From Staphylococcus haemolyticus (lineage in GTDB: Bacteria; Bacillota; Bacilli; Staphylococcales; Staphylococcaceae), in the NCBI RefSeq assembly GCF_006094395.1, contig NZ_CP035291.1, positions 2,294,001 through 2,358,000 on the forward strand: DNA of 64,000 nucleotides, written 5' to 3'. How positions within the stretch are numbered: the stretch's first letter is position 1; every line of letters begins with the position of its first letter. Positions 1-11,195 of the stretch are shown one piece after another. A program made the translations under genes and the position numbers. The notes beneath the pieces were generated by a model. It was not told the origin of the DNA. It saw only the letters and a list, made by a program, of their open reading frames with translations, and did no database searches.

Positions 1-46
1 GATATGTTAAATTAGCATCTCATTCGTGCAACTTGCCTGATGTCCT

Positions 47-1501
47 TTACACGAATTTTTTCAATCGTGAAAGTACTTTATCTTTACCTAATACTTCAAT
101 TGTATTAGGTAATTCAGGGCCGTGCATTTGACCAGTTACAGCAACACGAATAGGCATGAATAATTGTTTACCTTTAATACCTGTTTCCTTTTGTACTTCT
201 TTAATTGTTTTCTTAATGTCAGCCGCTTCAAATGGTTCTAAAGCTTCTAATTTACCATATAAATGTGTCATCAATTCAGGAACTTGTTCTCCATTAATGA
301 CTTCTTGTTCTTCTTCTCCTAATTCAGGCATTTCATGGAAGAACATTTCAGATAAAGGTATAATTTCGCCAGCATAGCTCATTTCTTTTTGATATAGTGC
401 CACTAATTTGCGACCCCATTCTTTATCATCTTCACTTGGAGATTCTGGTATTAAATTAGCTTTAATAAGATGAGGCAATGCAAGTTCAAATACAGTGTCA
501 GTATCCTTTGTTTTCATATATTGGTTATTAACCCATGCTAATTTTTGTCTATCGAACATCGCTGGTGATTTAGAAAGACGTTTTTCATCAAAGATTTTAA
601 TAAATTCTTCTTTAGAAAAGATTTCTTCCTCTCCTTCTGGAGACCAACCTAATAATGTAATAAAGTTAAATAACGCTTCTGGCAAGTAACCTAAATCACG
701 ATATTGCTCAATAAATTGTAAAATTTGGCCATCACGTTTACTTAATTTTTTACGTTCTTCATTAACAATTAGCGACATATGACCAAAGCGTGGCGCTTCC
801 CAACCAAATGCTTCATAAATCATAAGTTGTTTTGGTGTGTTAGAAACGTGATCGTCACCACGAATAACATCGGAAATTTCCATGTAATGATCATCGATAG
901 CTACAGCAAAGTTATAGGTAGGGATGCCATCTTTTTTAACGATAACCCAATCACCTATATTGTTTGAATCGAATGAAATTTCACCTTTAACCATATCATT
1001 GAACGTATACGTTTGATCTTGAGGCACACGGAATCTAATTGATGGGCGACGACCTTCAGCTTCAAACTGTTGACGTTCTTCTTCAGTTAAATGTGCATGT
1101 TGACCACCGTAACGAGGCATTTCACCACGTGCGATTTGATCTTCACGTTCTTTTTCAAGCTCTTCTTCAGTCATGTAACATTTGTACGCTTTATCTTCGT
1201 CCAATAATTGTTGAATAAGTGGATTATAGATATCACCACGTTCTGATTGACGATAAGGTCCATAACCTTTGTCTTTATCGATTGATTCGTCCCAATCTAA
1301 TCCTAACCATTTTAAGTTATCAAATTGAGATGACTCACCATCTTCAAGGTTACGTTTACTATCCGTATCTTCAATACGCACTACGAAATCACCATCATAA
1401 TGCTTAGCAAATAAATAATTAAATAATGCAGTTCTTGCATTACCAATGTGTAAATATCCAGTTGGACTTGGCGCATATCTCACTCTAATACGTTCACTCA
1501 T
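47..1501 (-). CDS. gltX: Glutamyl-tRNA synthetase
   Basis: Class I aminoacyl-tRNA synthetase that charges tRNA-Glu in the cytoplasm (in firmicutes it usually also mischarges tRNA-Gln for the amidotransferase route). The HIGH-type motif is HIGN at residues 18-21 and the KMSKS-type motif KLSKRDG lies near residue 250. The length of 484 residues is the family norm. I chose the ATG at 1501 rather than the in-frame GTG three codons upstream, because AGGAG sits 8 nt before this ATG and the GTG overlaps that Shine-Dalgarno. It follows yacL in transcription order after a 444-bp gap, so it probably has its own promoter. The next gene would begin left of the window. Confidence 0.97.
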   Translation of the reverse strand: MSERIRVRYAPSPTGYLHIGNARTALFNYLFAKHYDGDFVVRIEDTDSKRNLEDGESSQFDNLKWLGLDWDESIDKDKGYGPYRQSERGDIYNPLIQQLLDEDKAYKCYMTEEELEKEREDQIARGEMPRYGGQHAHLTEEERQQFEAEGRRPSIRFRVPQDQTYTFNDMVKGEISFDSNNIGDWVIVKKDGIPTYNFAVAIDDHYMEISDVIRGDDHVSNTPKQLMIYEAFGWEAPRFGHMSLIVNEERKKLSKRDGQILQFIEQYRDLGYLPEALFNFITLLGWSPEGEEEIFSKEEFIKIFDEKRLSKSPAMFDRQKLAWVNNQYMKTKDTDTVFELALPHLIKANLIPESPSEDDKEWGRKLVALYQKEMSYAGEIIPLSEMFFHEMPELGEEEQEVINGEQVPELMTHLYGKLEALEPFEAADIKKTIKEVQKETGIKGKQLFMPIRVAVTGQMHGPELPNTIEVLGKDKVLSRLKKFV

Positions 1502-1945
1502 CGTATTCACTCCTATAAATATTAGTTATGTTTTAACTTCGAATTTATACGCTTTATCTAATACAGGCTACAAACTTTACACTCTAACCGAGTCGTTCTA
1601 CGCCAGTAAGAAACATCTTCAAACCATTAGAAAAAAAGCTATTCTAAACTATCATTTTAGACATGTTCCCGAATAACTTTCCACTTTACATTACCCTTAG
1701 ATAAAAGTTCGCATTTCTTCATTATTGTAGCACTAAATCAATACTTTGATAAGTCACTTGTTTACGCTATAGATAATCATTAATTCATACATCTACTTTA
1801 TGTAAATAGGTTCCATGCTTCGCTTCTTGAAAAGAGTCCCCTCCACATTTAGCGTTTCACATGAAACCTAATCACTTACAATAATTTAATTTTTTATAAT
1901 TGAACATATCTTCTTAATCTCTAAGTTTAAAGAACATATTTATCA
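1502..1945. other. Intergenic region upstream of gltX
   Basis: 444 bp between the yacL stop and the gltX start. I find no convincing ORF and no T-box signature (no AGGGTGGNACC-type antiterminator motif). On the minus strand a short AT-rich inverted repeat (TCTAAA/TTTAGA) precedes a run of T about 130-150 bp before gltX and could be a weak attenuator or terminator. A GTTTCA-CA-TGAAAC inverted repeat lies at 1854-1867 and is listed separately. The gltX promoter should be here, but no hexamer pair is good enough to call. Confidence 0.5.
1853..1868. promoter_or_regulatory. parS-like inverted repeat (degenerate)
   Basis: The 16-mer CGTTTCACATGAAACC matches the ParB/Spo0J site consensus TGTTTCACGTGAAACA at 13 of 16 positions and keeps both 6-bp arms. 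The mismatches are the two outer bases and the central G to A. The match is seen in the sequence. ParB binding is inference, and the altered centre weakens it. Confidence 0.3.
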
Positions 1946-3013
1946 TTACTCTGAATCGTCTATTTTTTTAGCGAAAATAATACGCCCTGATGATGTTTGT
2001 AATAAACTGATGACTTCTAAATCTACATGTTTACCTACAAGTGATTTCGCATTGTCAACGACTACCATTGTGCCATCATCTAAATAGCCTACACCTTGAC
2101 CAGGCTCTTTACCCATTTTAGTCAATAGAATATTAATGCGGTCACCTTGATGAACATTTGGTTTAATTGCTTCAGATAAGTCATTCACGTTTAAAGCTTT
2201 AATTCCTTGCACGTGACATACTTTATTTAAATTAAAATCGGTAGTAATCACATGCGCATGATAAGTCTGTGCTAACTTCACCAATAATTCATCTATATCA
2301 CTGTGAGACTTTTGTGGATGTATCACGCGTGTAGGATACTCTAAGTCGTATAATTCATTTAATATATCCAAGCCACGTTGTCCTTTTTCACGTTTCACGC
2401 TATCATTCGCATCAGCTACAACTTGAAGTTCATTAATAACGCCTTGCGGAATAAGGATTTCACCATCTATAAAACCACATCGAATGACATCTAAAATACG
2501 TCCATCGATAATTGCACTTGTATCTAAAAGTTTAGGTACAGCACTAATATTACTTTTAGACATAGAGCGTGCCATATTTTCCGGCAAGAACATTAACATT
2601 TCGTCACGCTTTTTTAAACCAAATTGGAAACCTAAATAACATAGCAATAATGTAATAATAAGCGGTACTAGATGATTTAATATCGTATTTCCAATCATTT
2701 CTAGAATAAATGAAGCCATAACTGATATAAATAATCCAATGATAAGTCCAAGTGTTGCAAATAAAATTTCAACAGCACTGCGCTGCATAATCCAATGTTC
2801 AATGGCTTTAAAAGTCTTCGTAACTTTATTAATAAAGAAGCCAAAAATCAAGAAAAATACTACTATTCCAATTAAGCCATCTATATAATAGTTATGTAAA
2901 AATGGGTAACCATTAATATTAAAATCCTTAAGTATTTCAGGTATTAGTAAAATACCAAGTGCAGCACCTAGAATAATATATATTATGATTACAATTCCTT
3001 TTAATACGTTCAT
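1946..3013 (-). CDS. yacL: PIN/TRAM-domain membrane protein (YacL family)
   Basis: Conserved firmicute membrane protein of 355 residues. The first ~115 residues hold about four hydrophobic segments. A PIN-type nuclease domain follows (KLLDTSAIIDGRI near residue 165, with acidic residues typical of the fold) and then a C-terminal TRAM domain (PGQGVGYLDDGTMVVV), a likely RNA-binding fold. The cellular substrate is not established. The start at 3013 has GAGGTGAG just upstream; the longer frame back to 3055 would overlap radA and lacks such a site. It lies 25 bp after radA and is probably co-transcribed with it. Confidence 0.9.
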   Translation of the reverse strand: MNVLKGIVIIIYIILGAALGILLIPEILKDFNINGYPFLHNYYIDGLIGIVVFFLIFGFFINKVTKTFKAIEHWIMQRSAVEILFATLGLIIGLFISVMASFILEMIGNTILNHLVPLIITLLLCYLGFQFGLKKRDEMLMFLPENMARSMSKSNISAVPKLLDTSAIIDGRILDVIRCGFIDGEILIPQGVINELQVVADANDSVKREKGQRGLDILNELYDLEYPTRVIHPQKSHSDIDELLVKLAQTYHAHVITTDFNLNKVCHVQGIKALNVNDLSEAIKPNVHQGDRINILLTKMGKEPGQGVGYLDDGTMVVVDNAKSLVGKHVDLEVISLLQTSSGRIIFAKKIDDSE

Positions 3014-3038
3014 AAGTCTCACCTCTTTTTCACTATAT

Positions 3039-4403
3039 TTACGATTTGAATGCATATTTTAAAGCGTCATGTACTGTAGACACTCCAACTACTTTAATGC
3101 CTTCAGGAAATTGCCATCCACCGATATTTGTCTGTGGAATAATAACACGTTCAAAGCCTAATTTAGCTGCTTCTTGAACACGTTGTTCAATTCGAGAAAC
3201 ACGTCTCACTTCACCGGTCAAACCTACTTCCCCAATATAACAATCAAGCCCATCTACTGCTTTATCTTTAAAACTTGAAGCTGTTGCTACTATAACACTT
3301 AAATCAACTGCCGGCTCTGTCAATCGTACGCCACCAGCTACTTTTATGTATGCATCTTGTTGTTGTAATAAATAGTTTTCTTTTTTCTCTAATACAGCCA
3401 TTAATAAACTCAAACGATTATGATCTATACCTGTTGCCATACGTCTAGGGTTATTAAATGTTGTAGGCGTCACTAAGGCCTGAACTTCTATTAATAGAGG
3501 TCGTGTACCTTCCATAGTTGCTACAATCGTTGATCCCGGCACATTGGTAGAACGTTCCTCTAAGAACATTTCTGAAGGATTATGAACGCCTTTTAATCCG
3601 CTTTGTTTCATCTCAAAAATGCCCATTTCATTAGTAGAACCAAAACGGTTCTTAACCGCTCTCAAGATACGATAAGCATGATGCTCATCTCCCTCAAAGT
3701 ACAATACTGTATCAACCATATGCTCTAATAGACGTGGTCCTGCAATTTGACCTTCTTTCGTAACATGTCCGACGATAAATGTTGCAATATTCATTTGTTT
3801 AGCAATATTCATTAAACTCTGTGTACTTTCTCTTACTTGAGACACAGAACCAGGTGCTGAACTAATTTCTGGATGATATATTGTTTGAATGGAATCCACA
3901 ACTAAAATATCAGGTTGCGCTTGTTGAACTGTTTGATGTATTACTTCTAAGTCCGTTTCTGCTAGCACATTTAAATTACTCGAATCCTCATCTAGTCGAT
4001 CGGCACGTAGTTTAGTTTGATTTAATGATTCTTCACCTGTAATATACAGTACATTTAATTTTTGTGACAATGATGCACAAATTTGCAGTAATAGCGTTGA
4101 TTTACCGATACCAGGATCTCCACCTATTAACACTAAAGAACCACTTACAATGCCACCACCTAAAACGCGGTTGAACTCTTTTGATTCTGTCTGAACTCTC
4201 GGTGTCACTTCATTCTTGATATCATTTAATTTCTGGACTTTCGCGCTAGACGTTGATGTCTTTACGCCGTGCTTAGGATTTGAAGCTTTTTCAACAATTT
4301 CCTCCATTTGATTCCATGACCCACAATTAGGACACTTTCCCATCCATTTTGGAGATTGATAACCGCAAGCCATACACTCAAAAATCACTTTCTTTTTGGC
4401 CAA
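3039..4403 (-). CDS. radA: DNA repair protein RadA
   Basis: Branch-migration helicase related to RecA and Lon that helps process recombination intermediates. The 454-residue protein has an N-terminal four-cysteine zinc finger (CMACGYQ...CPNCGSW, residues ~10-30), a Walker A motif [10 protein letters not shown] near residue 95, the RadA signature KNRFGST near residue 255, and a C-terminal Lon-protease-like domain. The length matches the family. In transcription order it follows clpC after the clpC terminator and precedes yacL, the usual Bacillus/Staphylococcus arrangement. Confidence 0.97.
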   Translation of the reverse strand: MAKKKVIFECMACGYQSPKWMGKCPNCGSWNQMEEIVEKASNPKHGVKTSTSSAKVQKLNDIKNEVTPRVQTESKEFNRVLGGGIVSGSLVLIGGDPGIGKSTLLLQICASLSQKLNVLYITGEESLNQTKLRADRLDEDSSNLNVLAETDLEVIHQTVQQAQPDILVVDSIQTIYHPEISSAPGSVSQVRESTQSLMNIAKQMNIATFIVGHVTKEGQIAGPRLLEHMVDTVLYFEGDEHHAYRILRAVKNRFGSTNEMGIFEMKQSGLKGVHNPSEMFLEERSTNVPGSTIVATMEGTRPLLIEVQALVTPTTFNNPRRMATGIDHNRLSLLMAVLEKKENYLLQQQDAYIKVAGGVRLTEPAVDLSVIVATASSFKDKAVDGLDCYIGEVGLTGEVRRVSRIEQRVQEAAKLGFERVIIPQTNIGGWQFPEGIKVVGVSTVHDALKYAFKS

Positions 4404-4567
4404 AATTGCACCCCCGATTTTTCTTTGAACAAATCTATTTTATATGTAACGTTGCACAATGACAAATGTAAACTTAAGCAATTTAGTATAAATTTGGTTC
4501 TATTTATTTTTGAGATGATTAATACTTATAATGATTAAAATTAATTCATTGAAATCATTAAAAATTA

Positions 4568-4602
4568 AAGCTGAGACATTCGAGTATGATATGTCTCAGC
4601 TT
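4568..4602 (-). terminator. Terminator of the ctsR-mcsA-mcsB-clpC operon
   Basis: Read on the minus strand, a perfect 12-bp stem (AAGCTGAGACAT / ATGTCTCAGCTT) with an 11-nt loop is followed by TAATTTTTAA. It begins 24 bp after the clpC stop. Confidence 0.85.
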
Positions 4603-4626
4603 ATATTTAACATTAATTTTATTGTA

Positions 4627-7101
4627 TTATGCTTCAGTTTCAGTTACTTCATTGCCTTCATCTGAAATACCATTATTTTTTTCATTGATATTATATTTAA
4701 ATTCATCACCATCATGGTCGATGACAACTTCTTTACCTTCAATTTGGTTACCGTCTAAGATTAATTCACTCAAGTTATCTTCAACTGTTTTTTGAATAGC
4801 TCTGATTAATGGACGGGCACCGTATTCTGGATCATAGCCTTCTTCAGCAATTTTTTCTTTTGCTTTATCAGTTACAACAATATTAATATCTTGCTCAGAT
4901 AGTCGTTGTGTTAGTTTATTAACCATCATTGTAACGATTTCTTTCAATTCATCTTTAGAAAGTTTATGGAATACGATGATGTCGTCAACACGGTTTAAGA
5001 ACTCTGGGCGGAATGAATTTTTCAATTCTTTCATCATAGTCTTGCGAATTGTTTCATAGTCATGACCTTCAGAACCGCCACCGAAACCAGCAAAGCGTTG
5101 ATCTTGTAATTCTTGTGCACCGACATTTGAAGTCATGATAATCACTGTATTTCGGAAATCAACTTGACGTCCTTTTGTATCAGTTAAATGACCATCGTCT
5201 AGAACTTGCAATAGAATATTAAATACATCTGGATGCGCCTTTTCGATTTCATCAAATAAGATAACTGAGTATGGTTTACGTCTTACTTTCTCAGTTAATT
5301 GGCCACCTTCATCATGACCTACATAGCCTGGAGGCGCTCCAACTAAACGACTCACAGCATGTTTTTCCATAAACTCACTCATATCAACGCGAATCATTGC
5401 ATCTTCTTCACCAAACATTGATTCTGCTAATGCTCTAGCTAATTCTGTTTTACCTACACCTGTAGGACCTAAGAAGATAAAACTACCGATTGGACGTTTA
5501 GGATCTTTCAATCCTGCACGAGCACGGCGTACCGCTTTACTAATAGAAGTTACAGCATCATTTTGGCCAATAACTCTATCATGTAACGTTTGTTCAAGAT
5601 TTAATAATCGATCCGATTCAGTTTCATTAATTTTTGTAAGTGGTATACCTGTCCAACCTGCAATGACTTCACCAATATCTTCTTTAGATAGAGAAGTGGA
5701 TTGATCACCTTGAGTTGTTTTCCACTCATTTTTGGCATCTTCATATTGTTTTTCAAGTTTAGTTTGTTTATCACGTAAATTAGCAGCATTCTCGAATTCT
5801 TGAGCATGAACTGCTGCGTCTTTTTCATTTTTTACTTTTTCAATTTCTTGCTCAATTTCTTTCAAGTTGTTAGGTGTTGTATGACTTTTCAGTCTTACTT
5901 TTGAACTTGCTTCATCAATTAAATCAATTGCTTTATCGGGTAAGAAACGATCTGATACATAACGATCACTTAATTTAGCAGCCGCTTCAAGTGCTTCATC
6001 TGAAATATTGATGCGGTGATGCGCTTCATAACGATCACGTAATCCTTTTAAAATTGCAATTGTGTCTTCAACTGTTGGTTCATCAACTTGAATAGGTTGG
6101 AAACGACGTTCTAACGCTGCATCTTTCTCGATGTTTTTACGATATTCATCTAATGTTGTCGCACCGATACATTGTAATTCACCACGTGCTAATGCTGGTT
6201 TTAATATATTTGACGCATCGATTGCGCCTTCAGCTCCACCAGCACCAACTAATGTGTGTAATTCATCAATGAATAAGATTACGTTACCAGCTTGATGAAT
6301 TTCTTCCATTACCTTTTTCAAACGTTCTTCAAATTCACCACGATATTTAGTACCAGCTACAACTGTTCCCATATCAAGTGACATCACGCGTTTACCTTTA
6401 AGTGTCTCAGGTACTTCATTATTAACAATAGCTTGAGCAAGACCTTCTGCAATTGCAGTTTTACCTACACCGGGTTCACCAATTAGTACAGGATTGTTTT
6501 TAGTACGACGACTTAACACTTCAATTACACGAGTAATTTCTTTATCTCTACCAACAACTGGATCTAACGTTCCATCTTTGGCAATGACAGTTAAATCACG
6601 TGCTAATCCATCTAATGTAGGGGTATTATTTGATTTATTTGCTGTAGCATTTTTATTGCTCATTTCAGGACTACCTAGCGCTTTGACGACTTGGGCACGC
6701 GCTTTCGTAATATTTAAATCAAGATTAGCAAATACGCGAGCAGCTACGCCTTCATTTTCACGAATTAAACCTAGTAATATGTGTTCTGTACCTACAAAGT
6801 TATGGTGTAACTTTCTTGCTTCATCCATTGAAAGTTCAATTACTTTCTTGGCTCTTGGTGTATAATGCAATGTTCCTGTTTGATCTTGTCCGTGACCGAT
6901 TAATTTTTCGACTTCTTCAATCACTTTATCTTCGGTTATATTAAAACTTTCTAATACTTTAGCAGCAATACCTTCTGGTTCTTTCATTAAACCTAATAAC
7001 AAATGTTCTGTACCTATATTAGAATGATTTAAACGTATTGCTTCTTCTTGTGCGTGTGCTAGGACACGTTGTGCACGTTCAGTTAATCTACCAAATAGCA
7101 T
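4627..7101 (-). CDS. clpC: AAA+ unfoldase ClpC
   Basis: Hsp100 chaperone that unfolds substrates for ClpP and, with the McsA/McsB adaptors, degrades arginine-phosphorylated proteins. In 824 residues it shows two Clp-N repeats (residues ~1-145), AAA+ domain 1 with Walker A GEPGVGKT near residue 208, a UVR-containing middle region (~415-450), AAA+ domain 2 with Walker A GPTGVGKT near residue 545, and a D2-small C-terminal domain. The C-terminal tail after ~residue 800 is acidic. It is the last gene of the CtsR-controlled operon, 15 bp after mcsB, and is followed by a strong terminator. Confidence 0.98.
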   Translation of the reverse strand: MLFGRLTERAQRVLAHAQEEAIRLNHSNIGTEHLLLGLMKEPEGIAAKVLESFNITEDKVIEEVEKLIGHGQDQTGTLHYTPRAKKVIELSMDEARKLHHNFVGTEHILLGLIRENEGVAARVFANLDLNITKARAQVVKALGSPEMSNKNATANKSNNTPTLDGLARDLTVIAKDGTLDPVVGRDKEITRVIEVLSRRTKNNPVLIGEPGVGKTAIAEGLAQAIVNNEVPETLKGKRVMSLDMGTVVAGTKYRGEFEERLKKVMEEIHQAGNVILFIDELHTLVGAGGAEGAIDASNILKPALARGELQCIGATTLDEYRKNIEKDAALERRFQPIQVDEPTVEDTIAILKGLRDRYEAHHRINISDEALEAAAKLSDRYVSDRFLPDKAIDLIDEASSKVRLKSHTTPNNLKEIEQEIEKVKNEKDAAVHAQEFENAANLRDKQTKLEKQYEDAKNEWKTTQGDQSTSLSKEDIGEVIAGWTGIPLTKINETESDRLLNLEQTLHDRVIGQNDAVTSISKAVRRARAGLKDPKRPIGSFIFLGPTGVGKTELARALAESMFGEEDAMIRVDMSEFMEKHAVSRLVGAPPGYVGHDEGGQLTEKVRRKPYSVILFDEIEKAHPDVFNILLQVLDDGHLTDTKGRQVDFRNTVIIMTSNVGAQELQDQRFAGFGGGSEGHDYETIRKTMMKELKNSFRPEFLNRVDDIIVFHKLSKDELKEIVTMMVNKLTQRLSEQDINIVVTDKAKEKIAEEGYDPEYGARPLIRAIQKTVEDNLSELILDGNQIEGKEVVIDHDGDEFKYNINEKNNGISDEGNEVTETEA

Positions 7102-7116
7102 ATATTTTTGTACCTC

Positions 7117-8124
7117 CTATTGAGTATATTCTCTTAATATATTTGCTCTCTTTTCATTTACAGAGATTGTTTCATCTTCATCGTTATAGATAAACGCTGA
7201 TTGAATACTTACCATTAATTCATTAAATTTAAAATCACTCAATGTTAAATACCCTAAATCGATACCTAATTTCACTTCACTTAAACGATAAGAAGCTTCT
7301 TCCATTGAAATGATCCGACTATTTTGTAAAATACCCAATGACCGATAAATACGGTCTAGCGTTTCTAATTCATTGTATTGAGTCAAACGTTCACGAATTT
7401 GCATTTCTTCATTTATGATTTGTTGAACAACTTCAGTTAAATTATCTATGATTTCATCTTCAGTCTTACCAAGTGTTAATTGATTTGAGATTTGATAAAT
7501 ATGGCCATAGACTTGCGAGCCTTCTCCATATATACCTCGAATTGTAAAACCGAAACGATTAATTGTCTGTGCAATACGATTCATACGTTTCATAATGGAT
7601 AATCCTGGCAAGTGTAACATCACACTTGCTCGCATACCTGTACCAATATTTGTTGGACACGTAGTTAAATATCCTAAATGTTCATCATAACTAATGTCTA
7701 GTGATTGATCTAACGTATCATCAATCTCACTAGCTATGTTATATAAGTCTTGTAAAGATAAATCGGTGCCCATTGCTTGTATGCGTATATGATCTTCTTC
7801 ATTAATCATAATGCTTATTGATTCATCTTTATTCAATAACACTGCTGATGCGGGTTGTTTAATCAGTTCAGGACTAATTAAATGTTTTGCAACAAGTTTC
7901 ATTTTGTTTTGTTGATCCATTGTATCCAAACGCATTAAATCTAAATCAGGCAATACATCTTGTACTTCATTTATAACTCTGAAGCCATCTTGTTCTGATG
8001 GAAACATGAGTGGGTGAACGTGATTTTCTAAGTTTCTAGCCAATCGAATTCTTGATGACATAACAATTGGAGATTCTTCAGTTTCCTTCATCCATTCACT
8101 GATATGAGCATTCATATCACTCAT
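7117..8124 (-). CDS. mcsB: Protein arginine kinase McsB
   Basis: Phosphagen-kinase-fold enzyme that phosphorylates arginine in proteins, including CtsR, and marks them for ClpCP. The 335-residue sequence has the N-terminal ATP-binding signature SSRIRLARN (~residues 24-32) and the catalytic-loop cysteine in the [10 protein letters not shown] motif near residue 167. GGTGGAG lies just before the ATG. The start overlaps the mcsA stop by 8 bp, which suggests translational coupling to its activator McsA. Confidence 0.97.
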   Translation of the reverse strand: MSDMNAHISEWMKETEESPIVMSSRIRLARNLENHVHPLMFPSEQDGFRVINEVQDVLPDLDLMRLDTMDQQNKMKLVAKHLISPELIKQPASAVLLNKDESISIMINEEDHIRIQAMGTDLSLQDLYNIASEIDDTLDQSLDISYDEHLGYLTTCPTNIGTGMRASVMLHLPGLSIMKRMNRIAQTINRFGFTIRGIYGEGSQVYGHIYQISNQLTLGKTEDEIIDNLTEVVQQIINEEMQIRERLTQYNELETLDRIYRSLGILQNSRIISMEEASYRLSEVKLGIDLGYLTLSDFKFNELMVSIQSAFIYNDEDETISVNEKRANILREYTQ

Positions 8125-8680
8125 TGCGCTCCACCCCGCTCTCGTCTTTCAATGCTTTTATTTCGTCTCTAACGATAGCAGCCTCTTCAAAGTTTTGTTC
8201 ATCTATTAGTACATTGAGATATTTTGTTTTTTCCTCAATTTGTTTCTTGATGGCAAGTTTCTTATGAGAAGAACGAGGCGTTTTACCTACGTGTTCAAAT
8301 TGTCCACCTTGTACGCGTCTTACTATATCTACGATGTCATCTTTGAAAGTGGCATAACAATTTGCACACCCGAATTTCCCTACATGCGCAATATCTTTTA
8401 ATGTCATCTTACACGTTGGACATCGCTTCTCTTCTTGAAAAGCTACTTCATGGAAATTAATACCATGTTTCGTTGCCAAATGTTGCAATATTTGTTTGAC
8501 GACAAATGCTTCTTCAATATCGTCTTGAAACTGAGAATGTGGGGATGGCGTTTCATTTTGTTGCCAAGGGTTTTCACCTTGAGCACATATAGAACATACC
8601 CATTTCTCAGAAGTGCCTTCTTTACTTTTTACTGTAAGTTTAACCTCTGCTTCATTTAAATGACAGTTTTCGCAAAGCAC
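8117..8680 (-). CDS. mcsA: McsA, zinc-binding activator of McsB
   Basis: Adaptor that activates McsB kinase and modulates CtsR. The 187 residues contain four CxxC motifs: CENC at the N-terminus, CSIC near residue 30, CPTC near 91 and CANC near 108. A C-terminal UVR motif (residues ~140-180) serves ClpC interaction. The frame opens with GTG at 8680, preceded by GAGGTG; the nearby ATG is in another frame. The gene sits between ctsR and mcsB in the usual operon order. Confidence 0.95.
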   Translation of the reverse strand: MLCENCHLNEAEVKLTVKSKEGTSEKWVCSICAQGENPWQQNETPSPHSQFQDDIEEAFVVKQILQHLATKHGINFHEVAFQEEKRCPTCKMTLKDIAHVGKFGCANCYATFKDDIVDIVRRVQGGQFEHVGKTPRSSHKKLAIKKQIEEKTKYLNVLIDEQNFEEAAIVRDEIKALKDESGVERNE

Positions 8681-8702
8681 ACATAGACACCTCGCTTTTC
8701 TA

Positions 8703-9164
8703 TTAATAAAAATTAATGATTGGTAACAAACGTTTTAAAATATTCGCTCTAATAATATCTCGAGCAACAACATCCATTTTCAAAGTCTCACGATCAACTA
8801 TAACTTGAATCATTCTTGCTTCTCTTTCACTAATGAGACCTTTATCTAGCAAACCATCTAAAATATAGTAAGCTTGTTGCTGGGAAATGGATGGCCCAAT
8901 GATTTGCAACAGATGATTAATATACCCCGTTGCATCTTTATTTTCAATTTTGGTGATTCGGATATAACCTCCACCACCTCGTTTACTTTCTATTTCATAA
9001 CCATGTTCGTTTGTGAATCTAGTTTTAATGACATAATTTAATTGAGAAGGTACACAGTCGAACCGTTGAGCAATATTTGCTCGTTGAATTTCTACCACGT
9101 CTTCATTACTTTCTTCGAATAACTTTTTAATGTATTGTTCTATGATGTCAGACATGTTGTGCAT
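8703..9164 (-). CDS. ctsR: Heat-shock repressor CtsR
   Basis: Repressor of class III heat-shock genes (clp operons). The 153-residue protein has an N-terminal winged helix-turn-helix with the glycine-rich wing [10 protein letters not shown] (residues ~62-71) that senses temperature in this family, and a C-terminal dimerisation/McsB-contact domain. GAGGTGG precedes the ATG by 6 nt. It is the first gene of the operon, and CtsR boxes overlap its own promoter, so it should be autoregulated. Confidence 0.97.
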   Translation of the reverse strand: MHNMSDIIEQYIKKLFEESNEDVVEIQRANIAQRFDCVPSQLNYVIKTRFTNEHGYEIESKRGGGGYIRITKIENKDATGYINHLLQIIGPSISQQQAYYILDGLLDKGLISEREARMIQVIVDRETLKMDVVARDIIRANILKRLLPIINFY

Positions 9165-9178
9165 GATTTACCACCTCT

Positions 9179-9228
9179 TTTGACCTTCTTTGACTATATT
9201 ATATGAGCATCTTTGACCTTTTTCAACC
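9179..9228 (-). promoter_or_regulatory. ctsR operon promoter with CtsR operators
   Basis: On the minus strand a sigma-A promoter has -35 TTGAAA (9221-9226), a 17-bp spacer and -10 TATAAT (9198-9203). Just downstream of the -10 lies AGTCAAAGAAGGTCAAA (9179-9195), an exact match to the CtsR tandem-heptad consensus RGTCAAANANRGTCAAA. A second, degenerate pair at 9212-9228 (GGTTGAAAAAGGTCAAA) overlaps the -35. Confidence 0.9.
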
Positions 9229-9318
9229 AATTTGTTTTTTAATTTTCTAAAATTATTGATGTTACATGTAAGAATTTATTGTATTATATTAGTTAAGTAA
9301 ATTTAAAGGAGTAGAATT

Positions 9319-10533
9319 ATGCATATTCTTATTGGGATTATAGGGATAATTTTCTTTTTGGCACTTGCATTTTTGTTTAGCTCTGACAGAAAAAATATCC
9401 GCTGTCAGTATGTTGGTATTTTATTAGTTATCCAACTTGTGTTCGCGTTTATTTTATTGAAAACGACAGCAGGTATTACAGTTATTGGGGGCATTTCGGA
9501 AGGATTTAACTACTTATTACAAAAAGCTGCAGAAGGGGTTAACTTCGTGTTTGGCGGATTTAAGTTTGTAGATCCTAAAAACCCACCATTCTTCTTCAGT
9601 GTGTTACTACCAATTGTATTTATTTCAGCATTAATTGGTATCTTACAATATACTCGAATCTTACCATGGATTATTAATGTTTTAGGATTCTTAATTTCTA
9701 AAATTAATGGTATGGGACGTTTAGAATCATACAATGCAGTTGCTGCTGCAATCTTAGGTCAATCTGAAGTATTCATTTCATTGAAACAACAGTTACCTTA
9801 CATACCTAAACAACGTTTGTACACATTAACAGCTTCAGCAATGTCTACAGTATCAGCGTCAATTATTGGTGCATACTTCACATTGATTGAACCTAAATAT
9901 GTTGTTACAGCTGTTGTATTAAACTTATTTGGTGGTTTCATTATTGCTTCAATCATTAACCCTTATAAAGTTAATGAAGAAGACGATAAACTATTAGTAG
10001 ACGAAAGCGAAACTAAAAAACAGTCATTCTTCGAAATGTTAGGAGAATACATTTTAGATGGTTTCAAAGTTGCAGTAATCGTAGGCGCAATGTTAATTGG
10101 TTATATTGCAATCATCGCATTATTAAACGGTTTAGTAAGTGGTGCATTTAGCTTATTATCAGGCGGCGCAATTAAATGGGACTTCCAAACATTAATCGGA
10201 TTTGTCTTTGCACCATTAGCATTCTTAGCTGGTGTACCTTGGGAAGACGCTGTTAAATCAGGTTCCGTTATGGCAACTAAATTATTATCTAATGAATTCG
10301 TTGCAATGCAATCATTAGGTAACTTAAAAGATATATCTGAACATGCGAAAGGTGTAACGTCTGTATTCTTAGTATCATTCGCAAACTTCAGTTCAATCGG
10401 TATTATCTCAGGTGCCATTAAATCACTTAACTCTGAAAAAGGTGATGTCGTAGCGCGCTTTGGACTTAAGTTATTATTTGGTGCAACATTAGTATCATTC
10501 ATTTCAGCTGCAATTGCTGGTTTCTTTATCTAA
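9319..10533 (+). CDS. nupC: NupC-type concentrative nucleoside transporter
   Basis: Cation-coupled nucleoside uptake system of the cytoplasmic membrane (CNT family). The 404 residues contain the CNT N-terminal region, a gate domain and a C-terminal nucleoside-binding region with alternating hydrophobic helices; GQSEVFISL near residue 152 and the SANFSSIGI-type motif (here ANFSSIGIISG) near residue 360 are typical of the family. AAAGGAG precedes the ATG by about 9 nt. It is a single gene divergent from ctsR and followed by its own terminator. Substrate preference cannot be read from the sequence. Confidence 0.93.
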   Translation: MHILIGIIGIIFFLALAFLFSSDRKNIRCQYVGILLVIQLVFAFILLKTTAGITVIGGISEGFNYLLQKAAEGVNFVFGGFKFVDPKNPPFFFSVLLPIVFISALIGILQYTRILPWIINVLGFLISKINGMGRLESYNAVAAAILGQSEVFISLKQQLPYIPKQRLYTLTASAMSTVSASIIGAYFTLIEPKYVVTAVVLNLFGGFIIASIINPYKVNEEDDKLLVDESETKKQSFFEMLGEYILDGFKVAVIVGAMLIGYIAIIALLNGLVSGAFSLLSGGAIKWDFQTLIGFVFAPLAFLAGVPWEDAVKSGSVMATKLLSNEFVAMQSLGNLKDISEHAKGVTSVFLVSFANFSSIGIISGAIKSLNSEKGDVVARFGLKLLFGATLVSFISAAIAGFFI

Positions 10534-10545
10534 TATCGAAATTAA

Positions 10546-10591
10546 ATAACCTAGAACTTCCAATTTATAAAGAAGTTCTAGGTTATTTTTT
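10546..10591 (+). terminator. nupC terminator
   Basis: A plus-strand hairpin with arms AACCTAGAACTTC and GAAGTTCTAGGTT (13 bp) is followed by ATTTTTTGC. It starts 15 bp after the nupC stop. Confidence 0.85.
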
Positions 10592-10637
10592 GCAAATTGA
10601 AGACTTTTAAAACGTCCCCAAACTTGCCATTATTCAT

Positions 10638-11192
10638 TTATTTAACCATATGATCAATAAAGTATTGCGTTACTCTGTAGTCATCTGTTAATTCCGGATG
10701 GAATGATACGCCCAAATACTTGCCTTGCTTTACTGCTACAATCTTATCGCCAACTGTGCTTAATATTTCTACGCCCTCTTCAACATTAGCGATATGAGGT
10801 GCTCTAATAAATACACCTTCAATGTCTTCAGCAATACCTTTAATATCTAACTCTGCTTCAAAACTGTCTACTTGTCTTCCAAATGAATTACGTTCAACAG
10901 TTATGTCTAATTTCTTCAAATAGCCAGTTTCACCTTCGACATCTTTCGCTAGTACGATAAGACCTGCACATGTGCCAAACATTGGTAAATCAGATTGTTG
11001 TAACTTTTCTTTAAATCCATATAAATCCATTAATCTTCGCAATGTAGTAGATTCGCCACCTGGAAGAATTAACCCATCTATCTCATCTAATTGTTCAACC
11101 TTTTTAACTGCAATACCTTCGTGACCACTAAGTTCAATATGACGGATGTGTTCACGTACGGCACCTTGCAATGCTAATACACCAATTTTCAT
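10638..11192 (-). CDS. pdxT: PdxT, glutaminase subunit of PLP synthase
   Basis: Class I glutamine amidotransferase that supplies ammonia to PdxS for pyridoxal 5'-phosphate synthesis. In 184 residues it shows the oxyanion motif PGGESTT (~45-51), the nucleophile Cys in GTCAGLI (~77-80) and the His-Glu pair in HPELTDD near residue 166. It follows pdxS by 3 bp and is translated from the same transcript; the two proteins form a 12+12 complex in characterised homologues. Confidence 0.97.
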   Translation of the reverse strand: MKIGVLALQGAVREHIRHIELSGHEGIAVKKVEQLDEIDGLILPGGESTTLRRLMDLYGFKEKLQQSDLPMFGTCAGLIVLAKDVEGETGYLKKLDITVERNSFGRQVDSFEAELDIKGIAEDIEGVFIRAPHIANVEEGVEILSTVGDKIVAVKQGKYLGVSFHPELTDDYRVTQYFIDHMVK

Positions 11193-11195
11193 ATA

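Noticed and set aside
1502-1945. Possible T-box upstream of gltX
   Set aside because: No conserved T-box antiterminator motif or stem-I elements could be found; gltX in firmicutes is not usually T-box controlled.
6494-6865. 123-residue plus-strand ORF inside clpC
   Set aside because: Antisense frame of a highly conserved gene with no start signals; similar shadows occur in ftsH, mfd, prs and nupC.
9229-9318. nupC promoter
   Set aside because: TATTAT with TTGATG gives a 20-bp spacer and other pairings are too short; not good enough to call.
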